Below are positions 33,352 through 42,081 of a stretch of DNA of 64,000 nt, piece after piece. Origin of the DNA: UBA1563 sp041667115 (GTDB lineage: Bacteria > Bacteroidota > Ignavibacteria > Ignavibacteriales > Ignavibacteriaceae). Below the pieces are notes generated by a model. The model saw nothing but the letters and a program-made list of their open reading frames with translations. It was not told the origin of the DNA and did not search any database. A program made the translations under genes and the position numbers. Numbering within the stretch: the first letter of the stretch is position 1; every line of letters begins with the position of its first letter. The stretch lies in NCBI GenBank assembly GCA_041667115.1, contig JBAYFO010000011.1, positions 11,116 through 75,115 of the forward strand, written 5' to 3'.

Positions 33352-35925
33352 ATGGGAAAAAGAAAGACAGACTCCTCTCAGAAAGATATGTTCAATATTC
33401 AAGAGCAGTTGAGTACCGCCGCTTGTGTACCGGCAATTCGTGAAGCCGTAAAAGAATGGCGCGCGGATAAATACAAAGGCATCACTGAAACAACGAGAGA
33501 ATTACTGAATTTTTGGTTTAATACCGACCATGTTCTATACAACGGAATGAATTTCCATTATCACTTAGCGCAGCGCGAAGCAATCGAGACTTTGATTTTT
33601 ATTTTTGAAGTAAAGAAAATTCGAAACAGAAAAGATTTGTTGGAAAGTTTCGCTTTTACGACACAAGATTTACGGTTACCTCCTTACGATGATTTTGCAA
33701 GATATTGTGTAAAGATGGCAACAGGTAGCGGAAAAACAAAAGTAATGGCTATGGCGGTTGTCTGGCAGTTTGCAAATGCAGTTAGAGAAGATGATACCCA
33801 ATTCGCAAAAAACTTTTTAATACTTGCACCAAACGTTATAGTGTACGACCGTTTGAGGAGTGATTTTGAGAGCGGAAAAATATTTCGGATTGATCCATTA
33901 ATACCAAAACATTTTCAGTGGTGGTGGGAAATGGAATATTATATGCGGGGTGACACGGAAAGGACAAACAGTCAGGGTTCTTTATACCTAACCAACATTC
34001 AACAATTTTATGAAAGAGCAAATAAAGGGGACGATGAAGAAAGTGACGCAATGACTGCGATGCTAGGCTCGCGTCCGCCATCAAGTAAATCAGAAATATC
34101 TGATTTTGATGAACGCATTGCCAAACGAGACGGTTTATTGATGGTGCTAAATGATGAAGCACATCATACCCATGATGAAGAAAGTGAATGGAATAAATTC
34201 ATCCGCAAACTTCATACTGCAAAACCACTTTCAGCACAACTTGATTTTTCCGCAACTCCACGTTATAGTAAAGGAAGTTTGTTCGCATGGACGGTATTTG
34301 ATTATCCTCTAAAGCAGGCAATACTTGACAGAATTGTTAAGAGACCGATAAAAGGTATTTCAAAAATTGATGAGGCAAAGTCAGACATTTCCAGCGTTCG
34401 CTACAAAGGATTTTTAACTGCCGGTGTTGAAAGATGGAGGGAATACACGGATCAACTAGCGCCGCTAAAGAAAAGACCAATACTCTTTGTGATGATGAAT
34501 AATACTGATGAAGCAGATGACATTGGCGATTGGTTGCGAACAAAATATCCAAAAGAATTTGGCGGAGATAAAACACTTGTAATCCATACAGACAAATCCG
34601 GTGAAGTATCAAAAAAAGATTTGGATTCTGCAAGAAAAACAGCAAGAGATGTGGATGATGATAAAAGTCCGGTGAATGCGATCATTTCCGTTTTAATGCT
34701 GCGGGAAGGTTGGGATGTGCAGAATGTAACGGTGGTAGTTGGTTTACGTCCCTACACAGCGAAAGCAAATATTCTTCCCGAACAAACGATCGGGAGAGGT
34801 TTGCGGCTAATGTTTCGTAATCTTGCAGGGGATTATACAGAACGAGTTGATATAATCGGCAACAAAGCATTTATGGAATTTGTTGAAGACTTAGAAAAGT
34901 TAGAAGATTTGAAGTTTGATACTTTCCAGGTAGGGAAAGATAAATTAAAAATACTCACTGTTCAGCCGATGGAAGATAAGAAGAAATATGACATAGGAAT
35001 CCCAGATATCTCACCAATACTTACCAGAAAAAAATCCTTAGCAGAGGAAATTGGAGGGATTGATGTGATGAAGTTTAATATTAACACGCTTCCATTAATT
35101 GGAAAAGAGGTTGGCGAGACAAAGACTTTTATTTACGAAGGGAGGGATATTCTTACAGATGAAAAATTATTGGAAAGGGAATATTCAATTCCACCAGCAC
35201 AGACGGCACAAGAAGTTATTGGTTACTATGCAAGACGTATAACGCAAAACATAAAACTTCCTTCACAGTTTGCCGTCTTAGCTCCAAAGCTAACAGAGTT
35301 TTTTGAACACAAAGCATTTGGGCAAACAGTTGACTTGAGCGACAAGAATGTAATTCTTGCAATTAGTAGTAACGTAGCGAGTTATGTTGTAATAAAAGAG
35401 TTTGAAAAAGTTTTACGAGAAATTGTAATTGAGCAGAAGGAGCCACAGTTGCTTTCAGCGAATCGTTTGCTTGCAACTACTCCGCCCTTTCCAACTTCAA
35501 AGAAAATCTTAGCAGCTAAAAAGACAATATTCAATTACACACCATGTGACAATGACTTTGAATATGACTTTGCAAAATTCCTTGAGAAGGCAAACGACAT
35601 AGAAGCATTTGCAAAACTTCCCGAGCAATTTGGTTTCTGTATTCAATACACCGATACACTTGCAAACATTAGGAACTATTATCCAGACTTCATTGCCATT
35701 GCAGATGACGAAACAAATTGGATAGTTGAAACGAAGGGGAGAGAAGATATTGAAGTGCGGTTGAAAGACAACGCAGCAATTAACTGGTGTAGAACAGCAA
35801 CTGAATTGACGCAAGAAAATTGGAAGTATATCAAAGTACCGCAAAAAGAATTTGAGCAACTGCATCCGGATAGTTTTGAAGAGTTGTTAGTTGTTTTGAA
35901 TCCACCGGCATTGTTTGATGACTAA
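33352..35925 (+). CDS. type III-like restriction enzyme (Res), helicase-nuclease
   Basis: An 857-residue superfamily 2 motor with a C-terminal nuclease. Walker A is ATGSGKT (residues 123-129), the DEAH box is DEAH at 268-271, SATPRY follows near residue 303, and the motif VI arginines are in QTIGRGLRL. The nuclease site is PDF (D779) with E793-T-K795. It resembles the shorter Res proteins paired with a beta-class Mod. Cutting would need the Mod subunit for site recognition. The gene looks intact. Confidence 0.88.
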   Translation: MGKRKTDSSQKDMFNIQEQLSTAACVPAIREAVKEWRADKYKGITETTRELLNFWFNTDHVLYNGMNFHYHLAQREAIETLIFIFEVKKIRNRKDLLESFAFTTQDLRLPPYDDFARYCVKMATGSGKTKVMAMAVVWQFANAVREDDTQFAKNFLILAPNVIVYDRLRSDFESGKIFRIDPLIPKHFQWWWEMEYYMRGDTERTNSQGSLYLTNIQQFYERANKGDDEESDAMTAMLGSRPPSSKSEISDFDERIAKRDGLLMVLNDEAHHTHDEESEWNKFIRKLHTAKPLSAQLDFSATPRYSKGSLFAWTVFDYPLKQAILDRIVKRPIKGISKIDEAKSDISSVRYKGFLTAGVERWREYTDQLAPLKKRPILFVMMNNTDEADDIGDWLRTKYPKEFGGDKTLVIHTDKSGEVSKKDLDSARKTARDVDDDKSPVNAIISVLMLREGWDVQNVTVVVGLRPYTAKANILPEQTIGRGLRLMFRNLAGDYTERVDIIGNKAFMEFVEDLEKLEDLKFDTFQVGKDKLKILTVQPMEDKKKYDIGIPDISPILTRKKSLAEEIGGIDVMKFNINTLPLIGKEVGETKTFIYEGRDILTDEKLLEREYSIPPAQTAQEVIGYYARRITQNIKLPSQFAVLAPKLTEFFEHKAFGQTVDLSDKNVILAISSNVASYVVIKEFEKVLREIVIEQKEPQLLSANRLLATTPPFPTSKKILAAKKTIFNYTPCDNDFEYDFAKFLEKANDIEAFAKLPEQFGFCIQYTDTLANIRNYYPDFIAIADDETNWIVETKGREDIEVRLKDNAAINWCRTATELTQENWKYIKVPQKEFEQLHPDSFEELLVVLNPPALFDD

Positions 35926-36063
35926 AAAACGTATTAGAATGTGTTATGGATTTAATTAAGTATTGGAAAAGAGAAATGGAAATTATAAACAATAACGCAT
36001 ACTCGAAAAATGATGAAATAGATTAGTTCCGATGTTTGTAAATGATGAAGAGAGAAAAAAATA

Positions 36064-38361
36064 ATGCCAAACTATAATTTTATTGATTTATCACCTGTTG
36101 ATTTCGAAGAATTATCAAGAGATCTGTTACAAAAACATTATGGAGTGTTTCTAGAGAGTTTTAAGGAAGGGCCAGATCAAGGTATTGATTTAAGGTATTC
36201 TAATGACAATGAGAACACCTTAATAGTGCAGTGCAAACGTTATTCTTCTATTGCTAACCTGAAAAAAAATCTTAAAAATGAAGTTAAAAAAGTTAGAAAA
36301 CTTTCGCCCAAAAGGTATGTTATCGTAACATCGGTAAATCTCACAACTAAAAAAAAAAACGATATCAAAACTATCTTCAAAGATGTCAGGTTATTTCTTA
36401 AGGATATTTTTGGGCAAAAAGATATTAACAATTTGCTAGGCAAATATCCAGATGTTGAGAAAAACCATTATAAATTGTGGCTTAACAGTACAAACGTGTT
36501 AGAAAAGATTATACATACTAGCATTTATAACCGATCTGACTTTGAAAGGGAGGAAATTGAAAGAGAAATAAAGATATTTGTAACAAATGATAGTAATAAA
36601 GAAGCTTCTGAAATACTTAATCAAAATAATTATGTTATCATTTCTGGAATCCCGGGAATAGGGAAAACCACTTTAGCCAGAATGTTGTTATACACGTTTT
36701 TATTGGATGATTGGGAATTAATCCCTTTATCTGCCGATATTAAAGAAGCTGAAGATGTTTATCAGAAAGGAAAAGCTCAAGTATTTTATTATGACGATTT
36801 TTTAGGGACTAATTTTCTCGCAGCATTAATACCCAAAAATGAAGATAAGAGAATAATAAAATTTATTGAAAGGATTAAAAAATCAAGTGATAAAAAACTT
36901 ATTCTTACTACTAGAGAGTATATACTTAATCAGGCAATCCATAATTATGAAGCTTTACAAGATAAATCCGTGGAAGTTGGGAAGTGTACAATAGACCTCA
37001 AGAAGTATAATAAACTTATTAAAGGAAAAATATTATACAATCATTTGTTCTATTCAGGTTTGGACTATTTTTTCTTTCAAGATTTATTAAACGAAAATAG
37101 ATTTCTAAGAATAATAAATCATCAAAACTATAATCCAAGAATTATTCAATATTTAACAGATAAGAAATTCTTGGGCGATTTAAGCAGCAATAGCTATTAC
37201 AACTTTTTTATGGAAAACTTAGCTAATCCTCAACATATTTGGAATTATGCTTTTACTTCACATATATCATCCATTTCACGATACTTATTGATTGTTTTTC
37301 TAAGCCTTGGGGAACCCATATTTAAAGAAGATTTATATGTAGCCTTATCTTCTTTTTTTGAAAAAAATGAGAAACAATACGGAATTAAGCTCAATGAAAT
37401 TGAATATGATAGAGCGTTGAAGGAATGTGAGAGAACTTTTATAATCATTGATAAAACCTACAATAATAAAATTCTCATAAAATTTCAAAATCCGTCGATA
37501 GAGGACTTCTTGTTAAATTACCTCAACAATTATCATGAACTTGTTAAACACCTAATAAACGCTTCAATATTCTTCAATCAATTCTTCGAAATATATTCAA
37601 CAAGAAAATATCGTCAAACAGTTAATTTAGATGAAACATTACAAAGATTACTTTTTGTTAAAATAAAAAAGGTCTTTTATTCTATCCCGGTATCAACACT
37701 AATCCAAAGGTTTGATATAAAGGATTATAAATATTATTGGACTAGAGACAAGTATGAAAAAATTGAAAGATTAAAAATATTATCAAGATTTTATGATTTA
37801 AGTGTCTCAAAAAATGTTTTGGATTTTTTGTATGATGAATTCAATCAAATCGAATTAGAAAAAGAAATATTTAGTAGTGATGAATTAAATAGTTATCTCA
37901 CGTTGGTTGATATGATAAATGAACAAATAAAAATTGATGGGGAAAACATTATCGACAAAATTTTTACAAAAGAGAAGATTGAGAATTTTGAAGATATTAA
38001 GGAAGCTATAAGATTAAAAGATATTTTTCCAGATAAATATACTGCGATTGCACAGAGTTTAGACAACAAAATTGCGGTAACAATTAAAAATGCTATATCA
38101 AATGAATATTCATATTTAGAAAATTATTTAACTAAAGATAAAATTGAAGAATTCATTGATGAACTCTCTATTTTAGAAAACGATTTCAACTTAGAATTAG
38201 CAAATTATCGTGAAAAAGCAGTTGGTTTAATGTCAGAATTAGAAGAAGAGAAGGAGGAAGAAAAGAAAGAAACCAAAAGTATTCCAACCCTTCAGGAAAA
38301 AATAATAGCTGATGATGAAGTTTTAATAAATATTTTTCAGACACTGAAAACTGGGGAATAG
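36064..38361 (+). CDS. Mrr-like nuclease fused to a STAND NTPase
   Basis: A 765-residue protein. Residues 1-110 are a restriction-endonuclease-like domain with GPDQGIDLRY (D42) and IVQCKRY (Q56, K58), as in Mrr-type PD-(D/E)xK enzymes. Next is a STAND-type P-loop NTPase: Walker A GIPGIGKTT at residues 195-203, Walker B AQVFYYDDFLG near 239-249 and LILTTREYIL near 279-288; it is closest in look to the nSTAND3 group. The helical C-terminal half (about 300-765) ends in a Glu/Lys-rich stretch and would be the sensor or oligomerisation part. The architecture parallels Avs-type defense proteins but is shorter. Codons are very AT-rich compared with the housekeeping genes. Confidence 0.78.
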   Translation: MPNYNFIDLSPVDFEELSRDLLQKHYGVFLESFKEGPDQGIDLRYSNDNENTLIVQCKRYSSIANLKKNLKNEVKKVRKLSPKRYVIVTSVNLTTKKKNDIKTIFKDVRLFLKDIFGQKDINNLLGKYPDVEKNHYKLWLNSTNVLEKIIHTSIYNRSDFEREEIEREIKIFVTNDSNKEASEILNQNNYVIISGIPGIGKTTLARMLLYTFLLDDWELIPLSADIKEAEDVYQKGKAQVFYYDDFLGTNFLAALIPKNEDKRIIKFIERIKKSSDKKLILTTREYILNQAIHNYEALQDKSVEVGKCTIDLKKYNKLIKGKILYNHLFYSGLDYFFFQDLLNENRFLRIINHQNYNPRIIQYLTDKKFLGDLSSNSYYNFFMENLANPQHIWNYAFTSHISSISRYLLIVFLSLGEPIFKEDLYVALSSFFEKNEKQYGIKLNEIEYDRALKECERTFIIIDKTYNNKILIKFQNPSIEDFLLNYLNNYHELVKHLINASIFFNQFFEIYSTRKYRQTVNLDETLQRLLFVKIKKVFYSIPVSTLIQRFDIKDYKYYWTRDKYEKIERLKILSRFYDLSVSKNVLDFLYDEFNQIELEKEIFSSDELNSYLTLVDMINEQIKIDGENIIDKIFTKEKIENFEDIKEAIRLKDIFPDKYTAIAQSLDNKIAVTIKNAISNEYSYLENYLTKDKIEEFIDELSILENDFNLELANYREKAVGLMSELEEEKEEEKKETKSIPTLQEKIIADDEVLINIFQTLKTGE

Positions 38362-38423
38362 TGCGATGACGCATTTATTTCATATGATATTTATAAATAT
38401 GTTAATAAACAATAAGATGATTT

Positions 38424-40232
38424 ATGATAATAAAAAAAATCACAATTGAAAATTACCGGGGTATAAAAGCGAAACAAGAAATAGTATTGTCTTCTTTTAC
38501 ATCATTAGTTGGTAAGAATGATTCAGGAAAATCTATCGTGTTAAACGCGATAGCAACATTTTTAGACCCTAAAAACTACCCAACGGTTGAATCAGATTTT
38601 AATGATCCCCTAAAACCAATCCACCTAGAGTGTCATTTTGTTGATACTAATATTAAAGTATTGTTGGAAGAAAAAATCAAGAGCAAAATAAAGAAAAATG
38701 ACGGTTTAGATGAATTCATGAATGATATACTTTTTGGTGATACATTAATATTTCAAAAAGTTATTACTTCTGTTGGTAAAAATATTCAAACAGAGAATAT
38801 TTTAATGAAAGATTATGACCATGAAGATTTATCTTCCCTTTATTCAAAAAGTGATGAAGATCTTGGTGATATTTTAGAAAAGTATAAAATAGAAATCCCT
38901 GTAAAAGGAAAAGGGAGAAATTCTAAACTTGAGAAAATTAAATTCATAAAAGAATATTGCATTATAAATAGTATTCCTAAGATTATAAGACCAATCCCTG
39001 ATGAATACAAAATATCGTTATTGTTACCAAGTGTCGAATTGTTTATCTCAGATTATGGTTTAAAAGCGGATACAAGTTTTAAAACAAATTCTGTTTCCGA
39101 AATTCAAAATTACTTCAAACGTGAAACCGAAGATGACACAAAAAAGTTGAAAATTGTTGAAAAAGAAATTCTGTACGAGATGAATGTTGAAGCTGATGCT
39201 ATAAAAGAATACATGCTTGATTATACATCTTCTATTGAGAAAGTTGAAATAATACCAACGATTGTTTGGAAAGATGCAATTAAAAGTGTTGATGTAAGTT
39301 TTCAATTTAGCGGTGACTTGAAACCCATACCAATGAGTCATAAAGGAAGCGGATACAGAAGGTTATTTATGGTGGCAAGATTTCGATATTTGGCTGAAAA
39401 AAACAAAGGGAATAATATTATCTACTTAATAGAAGAACCGGAGACGTATCTACATCCGTCAGCTCAAGAAGATTTATTAAGTGCCTTTAAGAATTTATCG
39501 GAAGACAATCAGATAATTATAACCACTCATTCTCCGGTTTTTACTGGTTCAACAGAATATGATGCAGTGATATTGTGTAAAAAAGAGGGTCAGTCATTTT
39601 ATGAATGTGCAGATGAAAATAATAAACAGAAGTTTATAATGAAAATTGTTGAGGAGTTAGGTATTAAACCGTCGTTTAATTTAAGGGACAAACACGAAAG
39701 GATTGTTTTTGTTGAAGGTAAAAATGATGTTTTGTTTTATGATGTTATTTGTAGAAAAATATTTGGTAAAAATCTTTTAAAGAATGAAAATATACTTGTT
39801 CTACCATTCGGGGGTGGTGAGGATATTGAGAGTTTTATCAATATAGATTATTTTGATGCATCTGGAAGAGATTTATTTCTTATTGTAGATAGTGATAAAC
39901 ATTCAAATAAACAGAATAAACAACAAGGAAGAATTGCAGAGTTTAATAAGAAAGATAAGGGTAAAGGATATATTCTTAAGAAAAGTTGTATCGAAAATTA
40001 CTATCATCCAAGGGCTTTTGAGAGAGTATATGATTTACCAGTTAATACTTTTGATTTCATAGATGATGAAGCGGATGCAAGAAAAATCTTAAAATCAATT
40101 GTTGAAGAAAAAGGATTAATTAACATAAAAGAAAAAAATAATATTAATGTTTTTGAGGAAACAACAACAGACGAATGGAAAGAAGTATTAGAACAAGAGT
40201 TAATCGATTTTATTAATGAAATAATAAGATGA
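38424..40232 (+). CDS. OLD-family ATPase with TOPRIM nuclease domain
   Basis: A 602-residue protein with an ABC/SMC-like ATPase split by a helical insert: Walker A GKNDSGKS at residues 30-37, Walker B YLIEEPETYLHP (E337/E338) and the TTHSPVF switch. The C-terminal TOPRIM domain has VEGKND (E431) and VDSDKHS (D489, D491), the metal-binding residues of OLD nucleases. OLD proteins act in phage exclusion, alone or with a UvrD-like helicase as in Gabija; no such helicase is nearby. It starts 62 bases after the STAND gene on the same strand, so the two may form one module. Confidence 0.85.
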   Translation: MIIKKITIENYRGIKAKQEIVLSSFTSLVGKNDSGKSIVLNAIATFLDPKNYPTVESDFNDPLKPIHLECHFVDTNIKVLLEEKIKSKIKKNDGLDEFMNDILFGDTLIFQKVITSVGKNIQTENILMKDYDHEDLSSLYSKSDEDLGDILEKYKIEIPVKGKGRNSKLEKIKFIKEYCIINSIPKIIRPIPDEYKISLLLPSVELFISDYGLKADTSFKTNSVSEIQNYFKRETEDDTKKLKIVEKEILYEMNVEADAIKEYMLDYTSSIEKVEIIPTIVWKDAIKSVDVSFQFSGDLKPIPMSHKGSGYRRLFMVARFRYLAEKNKGNNIIYLIEEPETYLHPSAQEDLLSAFKNLSEDNQIIITTHSPVFTGSTEYDAVILCKKEGQSFYECADENNKQKFIMKIVEELGIKPSFNLRDKHERIVFVEGKNDVLFYDVICRKIFGKNLLKNENILVLPFGGGEDIESFINIDYFDASGRDLFLIVDSDKHSNKQNKQQGRIAEFNKKDKGKGYILKKSCIENYYHPRAFERVYDLPVNTFDFIDDEADARKILKSIVEEKGLINIKEKNNINVFEETTTDEWKEVLEQELIDFINEIIR

Positions 40233-40667
40233 CGTCAATAATTTATGTCAGGTTAGACTATTTCTCATTGGTAATAATTAAAAATATTTTTTTGGTTGGA
40301 TAGGAGAATTATGATACCCCTTCGGGCTTAAAGGGAAAACAAATATGAGAAATCCCGAAGGGATGAAATGATTATAGAATAAATGCAACATAATAAAATT
40401 AAACCTCGAAGTGGTTATAGTAGTATCTCCCACAATTCTTTTCTTCCCAATAATTTACGATCATGGGGTATTACTCAAATGAGTACGACTCATTTCAGAA
40501 TTTCTATGTTTGAATACTCAAAATCATTTTATGATGATTATCCTTATAGGTCATAAGGTTTAAGCTTCTTCAACTGGAGACGAATAATTGCCGCCATATT
40601 GCAAAAGAATTATTTTCCTTAACTCTTTGTATATTTCACCTGAAAATAACTGTGAATATGAGTCAGG
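40233..40667. other. non-coding gap with palindromic repeats at the island's right edge
   Basis: No gene is seen. The gap holds CCCCTT...AAGGG (about 40317-40335), a perfect ATCCC/GGGAT hairpin (40352-40364) followed by GATGAAATGATTATAG, and a perfect 8-bp stem AAATGAGT/ACTCATTT (40477-40495). The first two resemble dispersed repeats seen in Bacteroidota genomes. The last 100 bases probably contain the promoter of the next gene, but no clear boxes are visible. Confidence 0.6.
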
Positions 40668-41987
40668 TTGAAAATGAAAAAATTATTATATAGCTTTTGT
40701 ATACTCTTTGTAACGCTCTCAACGTTTACAAGCGCGCAAAAAGTATTTCATGCAAAAATTGAAGGGGAGATCGATCTGGGATTAGCTCCCTTTGTAAGAA
40801 GAGTAATTTCCGAAGCGGAAGCGCAAAACGCACAAGCCGTGGTTTTTGAAATTAACACATTCGGCGGTAGAGTTGATGCAGCAACACAAATTAAAGATGC
40901 CATCCTTGAAAGTAAAGTTTTAACAATTGCTTTTGTAAAAAACCGTGCGATATCGGCAGGAGCGTTAATCACCCTTTCGTGTAAAAAAATTGCAATGGCT
41001 CCCGGTAGTTCTATCGGCGCTACTACGGTAGTGGATCAATCCGGACAGAAACAATCCGAGAAATATCAATCCTACATGCGTTCCGAAATGCGCTCTACCG
41101 CAGAAAAAAACGGAAGAAGGACGGACATTGCCGAAGCGATGGTTGACGAACGAGTTATTATCCCCGGTGTTGACGATAGTACAACACTGGTAACCTTAAC
41201 TTCTGCCGAAGCGCTAAAGTATCACATCTCCGATACCACCGCTGCAAGTCTTTCAGAAGTGTTGGCTGCATTTGATATACACAACGCAGTTATAGTAGAA
41301 GCAAGATCAAATTGGGCGGAGGAATTTGTCAGTTTTCTTAATAATCCTGTTGTCTCTTCCTTGCTTATCATGATCGGGTTGGTTGGACTTTACACCGAAA
41401 TCAAAACGCCCGGTTGGGGTTTCGCGGGAACCATTTCTCTAATCGCATTGGCGCTCTTCTTCGGTTCTTCTTTCATTTTACAGATCGCTTCAATATTTCA
41501 AATATTATTATTTGTGATCGGAATAATCTTACTCATTCTGGAAATATTTGTGATCCCCGGTTTTGGCATTACCGGCATTGCGGGAATTATATTAGTGATC
41601 GGTTCGATCTTCTTCTCGCTGTTTAATGCGGAATTTTATTTTGATTCGAATATTCTATTTACCGCAATTATCCAACTCGGTACAGCCGTTTTCTCTTCAG
41701 TCGTTATCATGTTTTTGTTGGTGAAATATCTTCCCAAGTCAACCACTTTTCATAGATTAGTTCTTTCGGACGAGAATGCATCTCAAAATGGTTTTAGCGC
41801 ACATCCTTCTTATGAAATTCTTTTAAATGAAACGGGAGAAGCTTTTACAACACTTCGCCCTGCCGGAACAGCCATAATTAACGGGCAGCGTTATGATGTA
41901 GTTACCGCGGGAGATTTTATTGAAAGAGGCTCGCAGATAAAAGTTATTAAAGTTGAAGGAATGAGGATTGTCGTTCAAAAAATTTAG
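40668..41987 (+). CDS. NfeD-family membrane serine protease
   Basis: A 439-residue protein of the long NfeD type: signal peptide (residues 1-23), a ClpP/SppA-like protease domain with serine S96 in RAISAGALITL, four or five membrane helices (about 225-350) and a C-terminal soluble OB-like NfeD domain. Relatives cleave membrane-linked proteins such as stomatins; no stomatin gene is adjacent in the window. It is the first ordinary gene to the right of the defense island. Confidence 0.88.
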   Translation: MKMKKLLYSFCILFVTLSTFTSAQKVFHAKIEGEIDLGLAPFVRRVISEAEAQNAQAVVFEINTFGGRVDAATQIKDAILESKVLTIAFVKNRAISAGALITLSCKKIAMAPGSSIGATTVVDQSGQKQSEKYQSYMRSEMRSTAEKNGRRTDIAEAMVDERVIIPGVDDSTTLVTLTSAEALKYHISDTTAASLSEVLAAFDIHNAVIVEARSNWAEEFVSFLNNPVVSSLLIMIGLVGLYTEIKTPGWGFAGTISLIALALFFGSSFILQIASIFQILLFVIGIILLILEIFVIPGFGITGIAGIILVIGSIFFSLFNAEFYFDSNILFTAIIQLGTAVFSSVVIMFLLVKYLPKSTTFHRLVLSDENASQNGFSAHPSYEILLNETGEAFTTLRPAGTAIINGQRYDVVTAGDFIERGSQIKVIKVEGMRIVVQKI

Positions 41988-42081
41988 GGGAAAAGTTAAG
42001 TGGTAGTTTGTAATTTCAAAATTGGAATGGTATTTATTATCTATTATAATATTCAAGCAGTAATACTCAAGGAGCACTTTC

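Noticed and set aside
30941..35925. Type I restriction-modification or BREX
   Set aside because: No specificity subunit, BrxC/PglX/PglZ-type protein is present; the DPPF-before-FxGxG Mod and helicase-nuclease Res fit a type III-like pair.
38424..40232. Gabija system
   Set aside because: The OLD-type protein resembles GajA, but no UvrD-like GajB helicase gene is adjacent.
24984..40667. Prophage or integrative element
   Set aside because: No integrase, terminase, capsid, portal or relaxase gene is seen, and no tRNA gene flanks the region.
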